Shown here: positions 16,849 to 23,765 of the stretch, piece after piece
How positions within the stretch are numbered: the first letter of the stretch is position 1
Layout: each line of letters begins with the position of its first letter
Origin: Odoribacter sp.
GTDB taxonomy: Bacteria > Bacteroidota > Bacteroidia > Bacteroidales > Prolixibacteraceae
Length of the DNA stretch: 64,000 nucleotides
Assembly: GCA_013824715.1 (NCBI GenBank)
Contig: PNOH01000013.1
Span: 1-64,000 of the forward strand
Reading direction: 5' to 3'
Notes under the pieces: model-generated
What the model was told of the DNA's origin: nothing
Database searches by the model: none
Seen by the model: the letters and a program-made list of their open reading frames with translations, nothing else
Position numbers and translations under genes: made by a program

Positions 16849-17665
16849 CCTGGGCGGAACAAAAATCACTGCCGCTTTGATTGAAAACGAAAAGATTGTA
16901 AAACAATTCACCTGCCCGACTCCTTACGATCGGGATCAAATTGAGGTTATTGATGCTGTTGCCGGAGCAATTTCCGAAGTTTTTGACCCAGAGGCGCTGG
17001 GAATTGGGATTGGTGTTCCCGGCCTCGTTGACCTGGAAAAAAACCAGGTTCTTGATGTTATCAATATTCCATCGTGGGATATTGTCCCGTTAAAGCAGTT
17101 GCTCGAGGACCGTTTCCCGAGGCCGGTATTCGTGAACAACGACGCCAATTGTTTTGCACTGGGCGAAAAACATTTTGGCAAAGGAAAACTTTACAGGAAT
17201 TTTGTCGGCCTGACGATCGGAACCGGCCTGGGAGCCGGAATCATCATCAACAATCATTTGTATTCAGGACAATTTTGTGGCGCCGGTGAGTTCGGAAATA
17301 TTTATTACCGCGACAGCAACATCGAGAATTATTGCAGTGGCATGTTTTTTAAAAACCAGAACCTGAGCGGAAAAGAACAGGCAGAAAAAGCCCAAAATGG
17401 TAATGCCGATGCGCTAAAACTCTTTGATGAGCTTGGGTGCCATCTTGCACGGGGATTGGGAAATATACTTTTTGCACTGGCTCCGGAAGCCATTATTCTT
17501 GGGGGCTCAGTCAGCCAGTCATTTCCACTTTTTGAAAAAAGTATGCGGAAAACATTCGAAGATTTTCCGTATCAACGATTGTATCAAAACCTGAAGTTTG
17601 AAGTTTCAACAGATACCAATATGGCTGTGCTGGGTGCAGCTTCGCTGGTGATTGATGCCTTGTAG
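16829..17665 (+). CDS. ROK-family sugar kinase-like protein
   Basis: The 278-residue protein opens directly with the phosphate-1 motif GVDLGGTKITA and has the catalytic-type NND in FVNNDANCFALGE and phosphate-2 GLTIGTGLGAG. As in the ROK protein of the divergent operon, the CxCGxxGCxE zinc motif is absent (NYCSGMFF stands in its place). The ATG at 16829 lies inside the MFS gene, giving a 20-nt overlap. A later start would remove the nucleotide-binding strand, so this start is firm. It is likely a cytoplasmic kinase for the imported sugar and the last gene of the operon, 19 bp before the convergent AbiE genes. Confidence 0.82.
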   Translation: MKLIGVDLGGTKITAALIENEKIVKQFTCPTPYDRDQIEVIDAVAGAISEVFDPEALGIGIGVPGLVDLEKNQVLDVINIPSWDIVPLKQLLEDRFPRPVFVNNDANCFALGEKHFGKGKLYRNFVGLTIGTGLGAGIIINNHLYSGQFCGAGEFGNIYYRDSNIENYCSGMFFKNQNLSGKEQAEKAQNGNADALKLFDELGCHLARGLGNILFALAPEAIILGGSVSQSFPLFEKSMRKTFEDFPYQRLYQNLKFEVSTDTNMAVLGAASLVIDAL

Positions 17666-17684
17666 GCAGGTTGATTTATACGGA

Positions 17685-18527
17685 TTAATCAGCAGTTTTT
17701 CCAAATTGAATCATATCTGCCAGATGTGTAAAATACTCCGTTGACCAAATGTCCATCTCTCCCGGATTTTTAATAAATGGCCTGACATCAGCTTTTACCA
17801 TTTCCATGTTAGTTTCTGAGATCTTATCTCTAAGCAACTGTATTAAATTGTTTTGCGTTAACTCGCCCTGCGTGAGTGATCCAAACTGGCTGGTTCTTTG
17901 GAGCAGATGTTCGAAATTTAATACCGTATTGTTTCTGACATACCACTCAAAATCGTACCAGTCACGTCCTTTTACCCTGTTTTTCCAACTTCGGAAAAGC
18001 AACGCATGTATCTTCCCGGCATAGAGGTCAGGCAAGGTAAAGCAACGGACCATGAAGGAGAATGGAAGCAATAAAAATTTATGCTCAGTAGTGAATCCCG
18101 AAGGAGGATTTATATCGACTTCTATCTTGATTTTAATATTCCTTTCTGTTCTGAACTGCACGTTGTAGATAGCTGTATTGTCTTTTAAAAACGCGGATTC
18201 AACATTCGTCTGGTTTGTCTTTTCTTTCTTATTAATCACAACCTCCCTGCCCAGTGCATTAAATTCATTAATTATGGGATCAAAATAATCTTCAAGCTTA
18301 AAATCTGCGCCTGATTGTAGCAGTGAAAAATCCATGTCTTCAGAAAATCGCTGCAATCCGTAAAATATGCGAAGGCAGGTACCTCCATAAAAAGCAGCTT
18401 TATTGAAAAAACCTCCCCGGTATAATCCGGCAAGAGTGATTTGCTGCATCACCTCATGCTTGGCATTGATATGATCGTCATCGGTTCGTATCTCATAACG
18501 GGATAACATCTGGCCAAATACGCTCAT
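17685..18527 (-). CDS. AbiEii-type nucleotidyltransferase toxin
   Basis: The 280-residue protein carries the AbiEii/DUF1814 nucleotidyltransferase signature: Gly48-Gly49-Thr50 in FYGGTCL, then Arg60, Ser62, Asp64 and Asp66 in QRFSEDMDFSLL. The two aspartates are the expected metal ligands. AbiE toxins transfer nucleotides, in studied cases to tRNA, and cause growth arrest or abortive phage infection as type IV toxin-antitoxin systems. The start overlaps the antitoxin gene stop by 4 nt, the usual order of antitoxin then toxin. Frame and motifs are intact. Confidence 0.87.
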   Translation of the reverse strand: MSVFGQMLSRYEIRTDDDHINAKHEVMQQITLAGLYRGGFFNKAAFYGGTCLRIFYGLQRFSEDMDFSLLQSGADFKLEDYFDPIINEFNALGREVVINKKEKTNQTNVESAFLKDNTAIYNVQFRTERNIKIKIEVDINPPSGFTTEHKFLLLPFSFMVRCFTLPDLYAGKIHALLFRSWKNRVKGRDWYDFEWYVRNNTVLNFEHLLQRTSQFGSLTQGELTQNNLIQLLRDKISETNMEMVKADVRPFIKNPGEMDIWSTEYFTHLADMIQFGKTAD

Positions 18528-19150
18528 CGTTCTAATAGTTTATACAATTGTGTGAGTTCTGTTTTTTTCCTTCCGGCATCCATACATTGCCTGATTATTT
18601 GGCTATCGAAAGCTGCATTGGATGAAAAATCGATCCTCAAATCTTCTTCAAGATAAATTTGCATCGCTTTTACTGATTGCAACCGAAGGCCGGAAGTTGC
18701 CATAATCATATCACAGATTGCCTTTTCAGGCGAAGCAATCAGGTATGCGTACCGGTCATTGATAATCTCCTGGCGTATTCCTATCTGAAAGTAGTCCTTA
18801 GGCGCTGAGATATAATCAAAATTACCAAGAGGTGTGGAAAAATTTCTGGAACGTTTAAGAGTCATTGAACGGGTGATGAGAACCCTTTCCGGAATAAGCT
18901 TATAAAAAGAAAGTGCGTTCTCAAATGAGATATAGGAAGGACCATAAAGGTGGTTCGCAATCAACTCTTTGGAAATTGTCATGCGATGTATATTGGGTGA
19001 AACAACAAATAACCCTTTTTTAAGGCGAATCAATTCCCCTTTTTTCTCCATTTTGGAAACCTTATCTCCGGGATACCTGTATTCACCTAATACGGCTACC
19101 AGCGTAATAAAATCGATAGGTACAATTCCAAACTGCTCCAGGACATTCAT
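18524..19150 (-). CDS. AbiEi-type antitoxin / autorepressor
   Basis: The chosen ATG at 19150 gives 208 residues and is preceded by AAGGA at good spacing. A longer 15-codon extension is unlikely. The N-terminal region (about 1-60) is a winged-helix DNA-binding domain containing YRYPGDKVSKMEKKG and IRLKKGLF, typical of AbiEi. The rest is the AbiEi C-terminal domain (YISFENALSFYKLIPE, and SPEKAICDM near 150). AbiEi proteins neutralise AbiEii without forming a stable complex and repress their own operon through paired inverted repeats. The 25-bp inverted repeat 30 bp upstream of this start is the obvious operator. Confidence 0.85.
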   Translation of the reverse strand: MNVLEQFGIVPIDFITLVAVLGEYRYPGDKVSKMEKKGELIRLKKGLFVVSPNIHRMTISKELIANHLYGPSYISFENALSFYKLIPERVLITRSMTLKRSRNFSTPLGNFDYISAPKDYFQIGIRQEIINDRYAYLIASPEKAICDMIMATSGLRLQSVKAMQIYLEEDLRIDFSSNAAFDSQIIRQCMDAGRKKTELTQLYKLLER

Positions 19151-19180
19151 AGTTAATCCTTTAATAATTACCTTCAAATG

Positions 19181-19237
19181 TAGTAATATCTGCACAGATA
19201 ATCGAATAAATATCGATTATCTGTGCAGATATTACTA
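19181..19237. promoter_or_regulatory. Perfect 25-bp inverted repeat, candidate AbiEi operator
   Basis: Positions 19181-19205 and 19213-19237 are exact inverted copies (25 of 25) separated by ATAAATA. Each arm also contains a near-palindromic core, ATCTGCACAGAT. The element lies 30 bp upstream of the AbiEi start codon. Studied AbiEi proteins bind two inverted repeats of about 23 bp in their own promoter, which fits this layout. A very stable cruciform or RNA hairpin is an alternative role. Confidence 0.7.
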
Positions 19238-19342
19238 TTTTATAAGTTTATCCTCAACTAACTTATGTTTGATTTGACTTGTTTCTTTTATTTCTATATG
19301 AGATATGAAATGGCAACAAAAAATCCGGTAAATTGATCTGCC

Positions 19343-19368
19343 AAAAAAGGGATACCCTCCGGCATCCC
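19343..19368 (-). terminator. Intrinsic terminator of the SPOR-lipoprotein gene
   Basis: Read on the minus strand, GGGAT and ATCCC form a GC-rich stem followed directly by TTTTTT (19348-19343). It starts 25 bp after the SPOR gene stop codon. Confidence 0.65.
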
Positions 19369-19392
19369 TCCTGTCATCAGATTATTCATTTC

Positions 19393-19890
19393 TTATTTTT
19401 TGATCAGCAACCAACTGTCAGCATATTTGGGAAATTCTGTCCTGATTTTCTGAACCCGGCTACGTGCGGCAGCTTCATCAGTGAAAGTATCGACACAAAC
19501 CCTGTAATAACCGGTTTCGCTGTGCAGAATAATTGGTTTAAAACCTTTCTGGATCAATTCCTGCTTAAATTTTCCGGCATTTTCGTTGCTGCTGAAACTT
19601 CCTAAAATAACGAAGAAACTTTTGCTTCCGTAAGCAGCCTGATCTTCAGACGACATGGTGAATTTTTCGCTTCGTGTGGAAACGCCAGCTTCCTTCTCTG
19701 CACGTTCATACATGGTATCTGAAACAGGATTCTCACGAATCGTATTTTTAGGTGCTGGGACTGAAAAGACTTTGGTTTCGGCGGTCGTTTCTGTTTTTGG
19801 AGATGCTGCTGCACTTTTTTTAGATTTGAACACTTTACATCCGCCCGAAAGCAGTGCTAATGTAAAAGCTACTAAAATGATTCTTTTCAT
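19393..19890 (-). CDS. SPOR-domain lipoprotein
   Basis: The 165-residue protein has a lipoprotein signal (LLSGGC, Cys18), a Ser/Lys/Thr/Pro-rich linker to about residue 85 and a C-terminal SPOR domain (FFVILGSFSSNENAGKF, then YYRVCVDTFTDEAAARS). SPOR domains bind denuded glycan strands of septal peptidoglycan, so an envelope or division-site role is likely. It is a single-gene unit with its own promoter box (19916-19923) and terminator (19343-19368). Confidence 0.82.
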   Translation of the reverse strand: MKRIILVAFTLALLSGGCKVFKSKKSAAASPKTETTAETKVFSVPAPKNTIRENPVSDTMYERAEKEAGVSTRSEKFTMSSEDQAAYGSKSFFVILGSFSSNENAGKFKQELIQKGFKPIILHSETGYYRVCVDTFTDEAAARSRVQKIRTEFPKYADSWLLIKK

Positions 19891-19915
19891 GGTCGTAACG
19901 AATTAAATTTGATTA

Positions 19916-19923
19916 CAAAATTA
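19916..19923 (-). promoter_or_regulatory. -7 promoter box of the SPOR-lipoprotein gene
   Basis: On the minus strand the box reads TAATTTTG, an exact TAnnTTTG match, 26 bp upstream of the start codon. A TTGTG about 17 nt further upstream could be a weak -33 element. Confidence 0.5.
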
Positions 19924-20058
19924 CGAAAGTTCGAATACACAATGATCAAAACTATGTATATCAGTCAATTATTTATTAACAATGTCTTGTTGATGAGTAA
20001 AAACCATTACGGATTTATTTTTTTTTCGGTGAATTTTGATTAGGCTGACCTCACCCGT

Positions 20059-20304
20059 TTAAAAATTCAACATTTTCTTTAGGAAACGCTGCCCTTTGAC
20101 CGAACGGTAAAAACTGGATTGCCTGATTGCCCTCATCCTGTTGTCGTAGGATTCTGAAAACAGTAAAACCCAAGGGCCTTTGCCTCTTGTGGGCTGAATC
20201 TGGTCGGCATTGTGCATTTCTATCACTTTTTCAAGATCGTTGAAATAGCCGTAGTAGAAACTGCCCGAATCCTGAGAATAAATGACGTAAGAAAAAAACT
20301 TCAT
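20059..20304 (-). CDS. Small GIY-YIG-like domain protein, probably catalytically degenerate
   Basis: Starting at the ATG at 20304 gives 81 residues that align with the single-domain GIY-YIG (YhbQ/UPF0213-like) family: YVIYS and YYGYF stand for the GIY and YIG strands, DLEKVIEMHN for the next helix and GPWVLLFSESY for the third strand. The catalytic arginine expected in DLxxRLxxHN is replaced by valine, and the glutamate expected in the final helix (REKxLK) is absent in RQSSFYRS. Nuclease activity is therefore doubtful and the protein may only bind nucleic acid. It is a single gene with its own TATTTTTG box. Confidence 0.72.
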   Translation of the reverse strand: MKFFSYVIYSQDSGSFYYGYFNDLEKVIEMHNADQIQPTRGKGPWVLLFSESYDNRMRAIRQSSFYRSVKGQRFLKKMLNF

Positions 20305-20328
20305 AATACGTTTGTTTACTTTAAACGG

Positions 20329-20336
20329 CAAAAATA
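20329..20336 (-). promoter_or_regulatory. -7 promoter box of the GIY-YIG-like gene
   Basis: The minus strand reads TATTTTTG, an exact TAnnTTTG match, 25 bp upstream of the start at 20304. It supports that start over an ATG nine codons earlier, which would leave no room for a leader. Confidence 0.5.
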
Positions 20337-20417
20337 GGAAAAAGGTGATGAATACTCTTTCTATAATGTTTCGTATGGGTTCAAATTTATTCTAAAGCAA
20401 AAGAAATTATAAATGAG

Positions 20418-20545
20418 AACCTTATTTTCATTCTTATAACCTTAGTAGCAGTCATACCACCAGAAGTTCAACCTTATTATTTCATCAGTAAATCAAGGCA
20501 ATAAGGTTAATTCTTTTTCCTCTTTCTGCCTTTGGAAATAAGGTT
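20418..20545. repeat. Cluster of AACCTTATT / AATAAGGTT inverted 9-mers
   Basis: AACCTTATT occurs at 20418-20426 and 20470-20478, AATAAGGTT at 20500-20508 and 20537-20545, with a partial AACCTTA at 20438-20444. They can pair as nested hairpins. They lie in the 365-bp gap between the acyl-CoA dehydrogenase stop and the GIY-YIG-like gene, which otherwise holds only the promoter box. Confidence 0.5.
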
Positions 20546-20669
20546 TTAAGTTTTCTTCATCATCAAATGACATTACCTACACCAAACATAACATAAACAA
20601 AATGCGACACTTCCGTAAAAATAAATCAGTTATTCCCGAAAGTTTGATTTTTCTTTCGAAGTCAATTCC

Positions 20670-22217
20670 TTAAACACGAACGTAACTCAACCACGAACTA
20701 TTATCTGAATAATCTTCAATTACTGAAGTCTGGTTCTGATGTTTGAAACTGCTCATTAATGTAGTGATTTCCTGATAAAGCATCGTTAAGCTGTTATTGA
20801 TCAAATCGGTCCTGAAACCTTTTTCTCCCAGATTGACGACCATTTCGAAAGAAACAATCCGACCAAGCACCTGACCCAGTTCAACCATTTTCCGCTGCGG
20901 AAGATTGGTATTCAAATCAAAATCAAGCATGTCTTTCAGAAAAGAAGCCGATTTCGAAGTTAAATCAAAGTTTTTCAGGAATTGAAACAAATTGCTTTCC
21001 CTGGTTTTTTTCATCATTTTGACCAGACTTTCCGAAATCTGCGCATACAATATATCATTCGAGCCTTCAAAAATCTGGAAAGGGCGGCTATCCGTAATGC
21101 TTCTTCCGGCAATGTGATTTAACTTGTAAGCTTGTGCACCAACAAGCTGGGTGGCCGATTGGGCCGCTTCCTGCATCAGGTCGGTAACCACACTCTTTAC
21201 TGAATTGGCTTCGAATCCGATCATCGAAAGATCGTTTTCAATGCCGGCCTTTTCGCTGCTGTTGGCACACATAGCCGAACAAATGGTGTAAGACGCCTGA
21301 AGTTTGGCAAGCCGTTGCTGAACCTGATCGTAGGTAAACAGGGGTTTCCCGCCGATCAAGCGCTGGTTGGTGTGCGAAATAGACTCGTCAAGGAGGCGGT
21401 GTACAAAACCCATGGCCATTCCCGGAAATTGCATCCTGCTGCGGTGCAGTAAGTCGAGCATCATTTTTACGCCTGTTGTTTCAGGTATTAACCGCTGAAG
21501 TTTTGGAATCTGAACATCAAGGCGGTTTCGCCCGTATGGAATCTGGAACAAACCCAGGTTCTCATAAAATTCTTCCACGACTATTTGTTGACCCGGACTG
21601 TTTACATCACAGATAAAAAAGTCAATATCACGTTTTAAATCGCCCGAATGACTCCGCTCGCGTGCTGTCAATAACCAATATTCGGCCCAGCCGGTAAGGC
21701 CTGCCCAATGTTTTGTTCCTTCCAGATGATACTGGTCGTTATATTCGCTAAACGAGGTTTGCATGTTAAGGGCATCGCTTCCATACCCAGGCTCGGTAAT
21801 CATTAATCCGCCCATGTTCTGCTGGTTCAGAAACCGGCTAAATACAGGCCCTTTTGCTTCCTCCTGAGCATATTTGGCAACCGGCTGAAGGAATAGCGCC
21901 GAGTTAATTCCAAACGTAAGCGACAGAGCCAGTGACTCATACGAAGCTGCGGCCAGCAAAGAAATACTTTCATCCATTTTGCAGCCCCTGCCACCATATT
22001 CTGTCGGAATTCCAATTGCCAAAGGGTTTAAACTCATTATTTCACGCATAACGAATGGGGGCATTCCGCGTTTGATGGCCATTTGATCAATATCTGCACG
22101 CACATGAAATACATTTTTCATCTGGGCTTTTAGTTTTTTCAGAAATAACCCGAAGGGAATATTTTGAATATCCAGTCCGGTTACTGGTTCTTCAACATTA
22201 GTTTGAAACTGATTCAT
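20670..22217 (-). CDS. Acyl-CoA dehydrogenase family protein
   Basis: The 515-residue protein has the three-part acyl-CoA dehydrogenase fold. The N-terminal helical region has GIPTEYGGRG near 75-85. The middle beta domain has MITEPGYGSDA, the FAD/substrate loop normally written TEPxAGSD, and GTKHWAGL. The C-terminal helices have the QIFEGSNDI motif close to the usual catalytic glutamate. It is longer than classical enzymes (about 380) because of an extended C-terminus. No electron-transfer flavoprotein or acyl-CoA ligase gene is adjacent, so the substrate chain length is unknown. It is expressed alone on the minus strand. Confidence 0.83.
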   Translation of the reverse strand: MNQFQTNVEEPVTGLDIQNIPFGLFLKKLKAQMKNVFHVRADIDQMAIKRGMPPFVMREIMSLNPLAIGIPTEYGGRGCKMDESISLLAAASYESLALSLTFGINSALFLQPVAKYAQEEAKGPVFSRFLNQQNMGGLMITEPGYGSDALNMQTSFSEYNDQYHLEGTKHWAGLTGWAEYWLLTARERSHSGDLKRDIDFFICDVNSPGQQIVVEEFYENLGLFQIPYGRNRLDVQIPKLQRLIPETTGVKMMLDLLHRSRMQFPGMAMGFVHRLLDESISHTNQRLIGGKPLFTYDQVQQRLAKLQASYTICSAMCANSSEKAGIENDLSMIGFEANSVKSVVTDLMQEAAQSATQLVGAQAYKLNHIAGRSITDSRPFQIFEGSNDILYAQISESLVKMMKKTRESNLFQFLKNFDLTSKSASFLKDMLDFDLNTNLPQRKMVELGQVLGRIVSFEMVVNLGEKGFRTDLINNSLTMLYQEITTLMSSFKHQNQTSVIEDYSDNSSWLSYVRV

Positions 22218-22381
22218 TAATATTAAGGTATTTAAAAATTATATTTTCACTACTGAAGTTTTCGGAATTCTGTTTGGAAAACCTCCGATACGTATAACAC
22301 CAGACTGTTGTGAATGTTTTAAAAGAAAATGTTGTAATTTTAAAAAGTGAACCTATACTTATACACAAAAATACTGGTAAA

Positions 22382-23725
22382 ATGAAGAAAAAATCGAATA
22401 AAAAACTCTTACCATACGGTATTGCGTTAGTAGCTGTAATCATCATTGTATTAGTTTCAGGTAAAAAACTAGGTTGGTTTGGAAAAGATTATCAGATCAA
22501 TGTTTCGACTAAAGTTGTTGAAAGCAAAACCATAACCGAACAGATTACTGCCAACGGTAAGGTACAGCCCGAAACGGAAGTAAAAATCAGTCCTGACGTT
22601 TCAGGTGAGATTATTGAATTGCAAATAGAAGAAGGTGACGAAGTTAAAAAAGGAGAGCTCCTGATGGTGATTAAGCCAGATATGTATGTACAGGCATACA
22701 ACAGGGCCCAGGCCAGTTTAAGTTCATCCCAGGCACGACTTGCACAGGCAGATGCTCGCCTGATTGAAAGCGACATGTCTTTTAAACGTGCCAGTTCATT
22801 GTTTAAGCAAGATGCCATTCCAGTTTCTGATTACGAATCGGCCCAGGCTTCATTTAAGGTTGCCCAATCGGAAGTAAAAGCTGCCCAGTTTGCCGTTAAA
22901 TCATCAGAAGCGTCGGTTGCAGAAGCACAGGAACAGTTGGTGAAAACCAAAATTTATGCTCCTATGGATGGAACCATATCACGCCTGAATGTTGAAAAAG
23001 GCGAACGCGTGGTGGGAACCAACATGTATGCAGGAACCGAAACCATGGTTATAGCCAATCTGCACCTGATGGAAGTAAAAGTTGATGTAAACGAAAATGA
23101 TATTGTCAGGGTCAATTTGAACGATACTGCCCTGGTTGAGGTTGATGCCTATCTGGGCCGCAAATTCAAAGGAATTGTTACCGAAATTGCCAACTCGGCA
23201 AATGTGGTTGGAGGTTCAACCGACCAGGTTACCAATTTCAATGTCAAAATTCTTTTGCTTGAAGATTCATATAAGGATCTGGTTGATACCATTGGAGGGA
23301 AAAAATATCCTTTCCGCCCCGGAATGTCGGCAACTGTTGACATTCAGACAGAAACCAGAAAAGATGTGATTTCTGTTCCGATTCAGGCTGTAACCACCCG
23401 TTCGTTAAAAAACAACCTAAAAGACGAATCAAAAAAGGAAGCCACAGATAAGCCCGAAGAAGTAACCGAAGCAGTGACCCAACAAGGTGCGAAATCGGCA
23501 GAAGATGAAAAAGTGGAAGTCGTTTTTGTTTACAAAGACGGAAAAGTATTCAAACAAGCCGTAAAAACTGGTATTCAGGATAGCGAAAATATCGAAATTA
23601 CTGAAGGTTTAAAAACTGGCGACGAAATTGTTGTTGCTCCTTTTAATGCCATCAACAAACAGCTCAACGACAGTACGCTGGTAAAAAAGGTGGACGAAAA
23701 AGAACTCTTTAAAGTGAAGAAATAA
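22382..23725 (+). CDS. Efflux pump periplasmic adaptor subunit (HlyD/MacA-like)
   Basis: The ATG at 22382 is preferred because it puts the membrane anchor (about residues 9-28) near the N-terminus. A 24-codon extension upstream has no signal character. The 447-residue product shows the barrel-sandwich hybrid (GEIIELQIEEGDEVKKGELL), a long alanine- and glutamine-rich coiled-coil hairpin (about 100-180), the second lipoyl half (IYAPMDGTISRLNVEKGERV) and beta-barrel/membrane-proximal domains. Such adaptors link an inner-membrane ABC or RND pump to a TolC-like channel. No pump or channel gene is encoded beside it, so its partner lies elsewhere. Confidence 0.82.
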   Translation: MKKKSNKKLLPYGIALVAVIIIVLVSGKKLGWFGKDYQINVSTKVVESKTITEQITANGKVQPETEVKISPDVSGEIIELQIEEGDEVKKGELLMVIKPDMYVQAYNRAQASLSSSQARLAQADARLIESDMSFKRASSLFKQDAIPVSDYESAQASFKVAQSEVKAAQFAVKSSEASVAEAQEQLVKTKIYAPMDGTISRLNVEKGERVVGTNMYAGTETMVIANLHLMEVKVDVNENDIVRVNLNDTALVEVDAYLGRKFKGIVTEIANSANVVGGSTDQVTNFNVKILLLEDSYKDLVDTIGGKKYPFRPGMSATVDIQTETRKDVISVPIQAVTTRSLKNNLKDESKKEATDKPEEVTEAVTQQGAKSAEDEKVEVVFVYKDGKVFKQAVKTGIQDSENIEITEGLKTGDEIVVAPFNAINKQLNDSTLVKKVDEKELFKVKK

Positions 23726-23765
23726 ATAGTAATTTTCCTCAAACCTGATCATCAGAAATCCCGGC

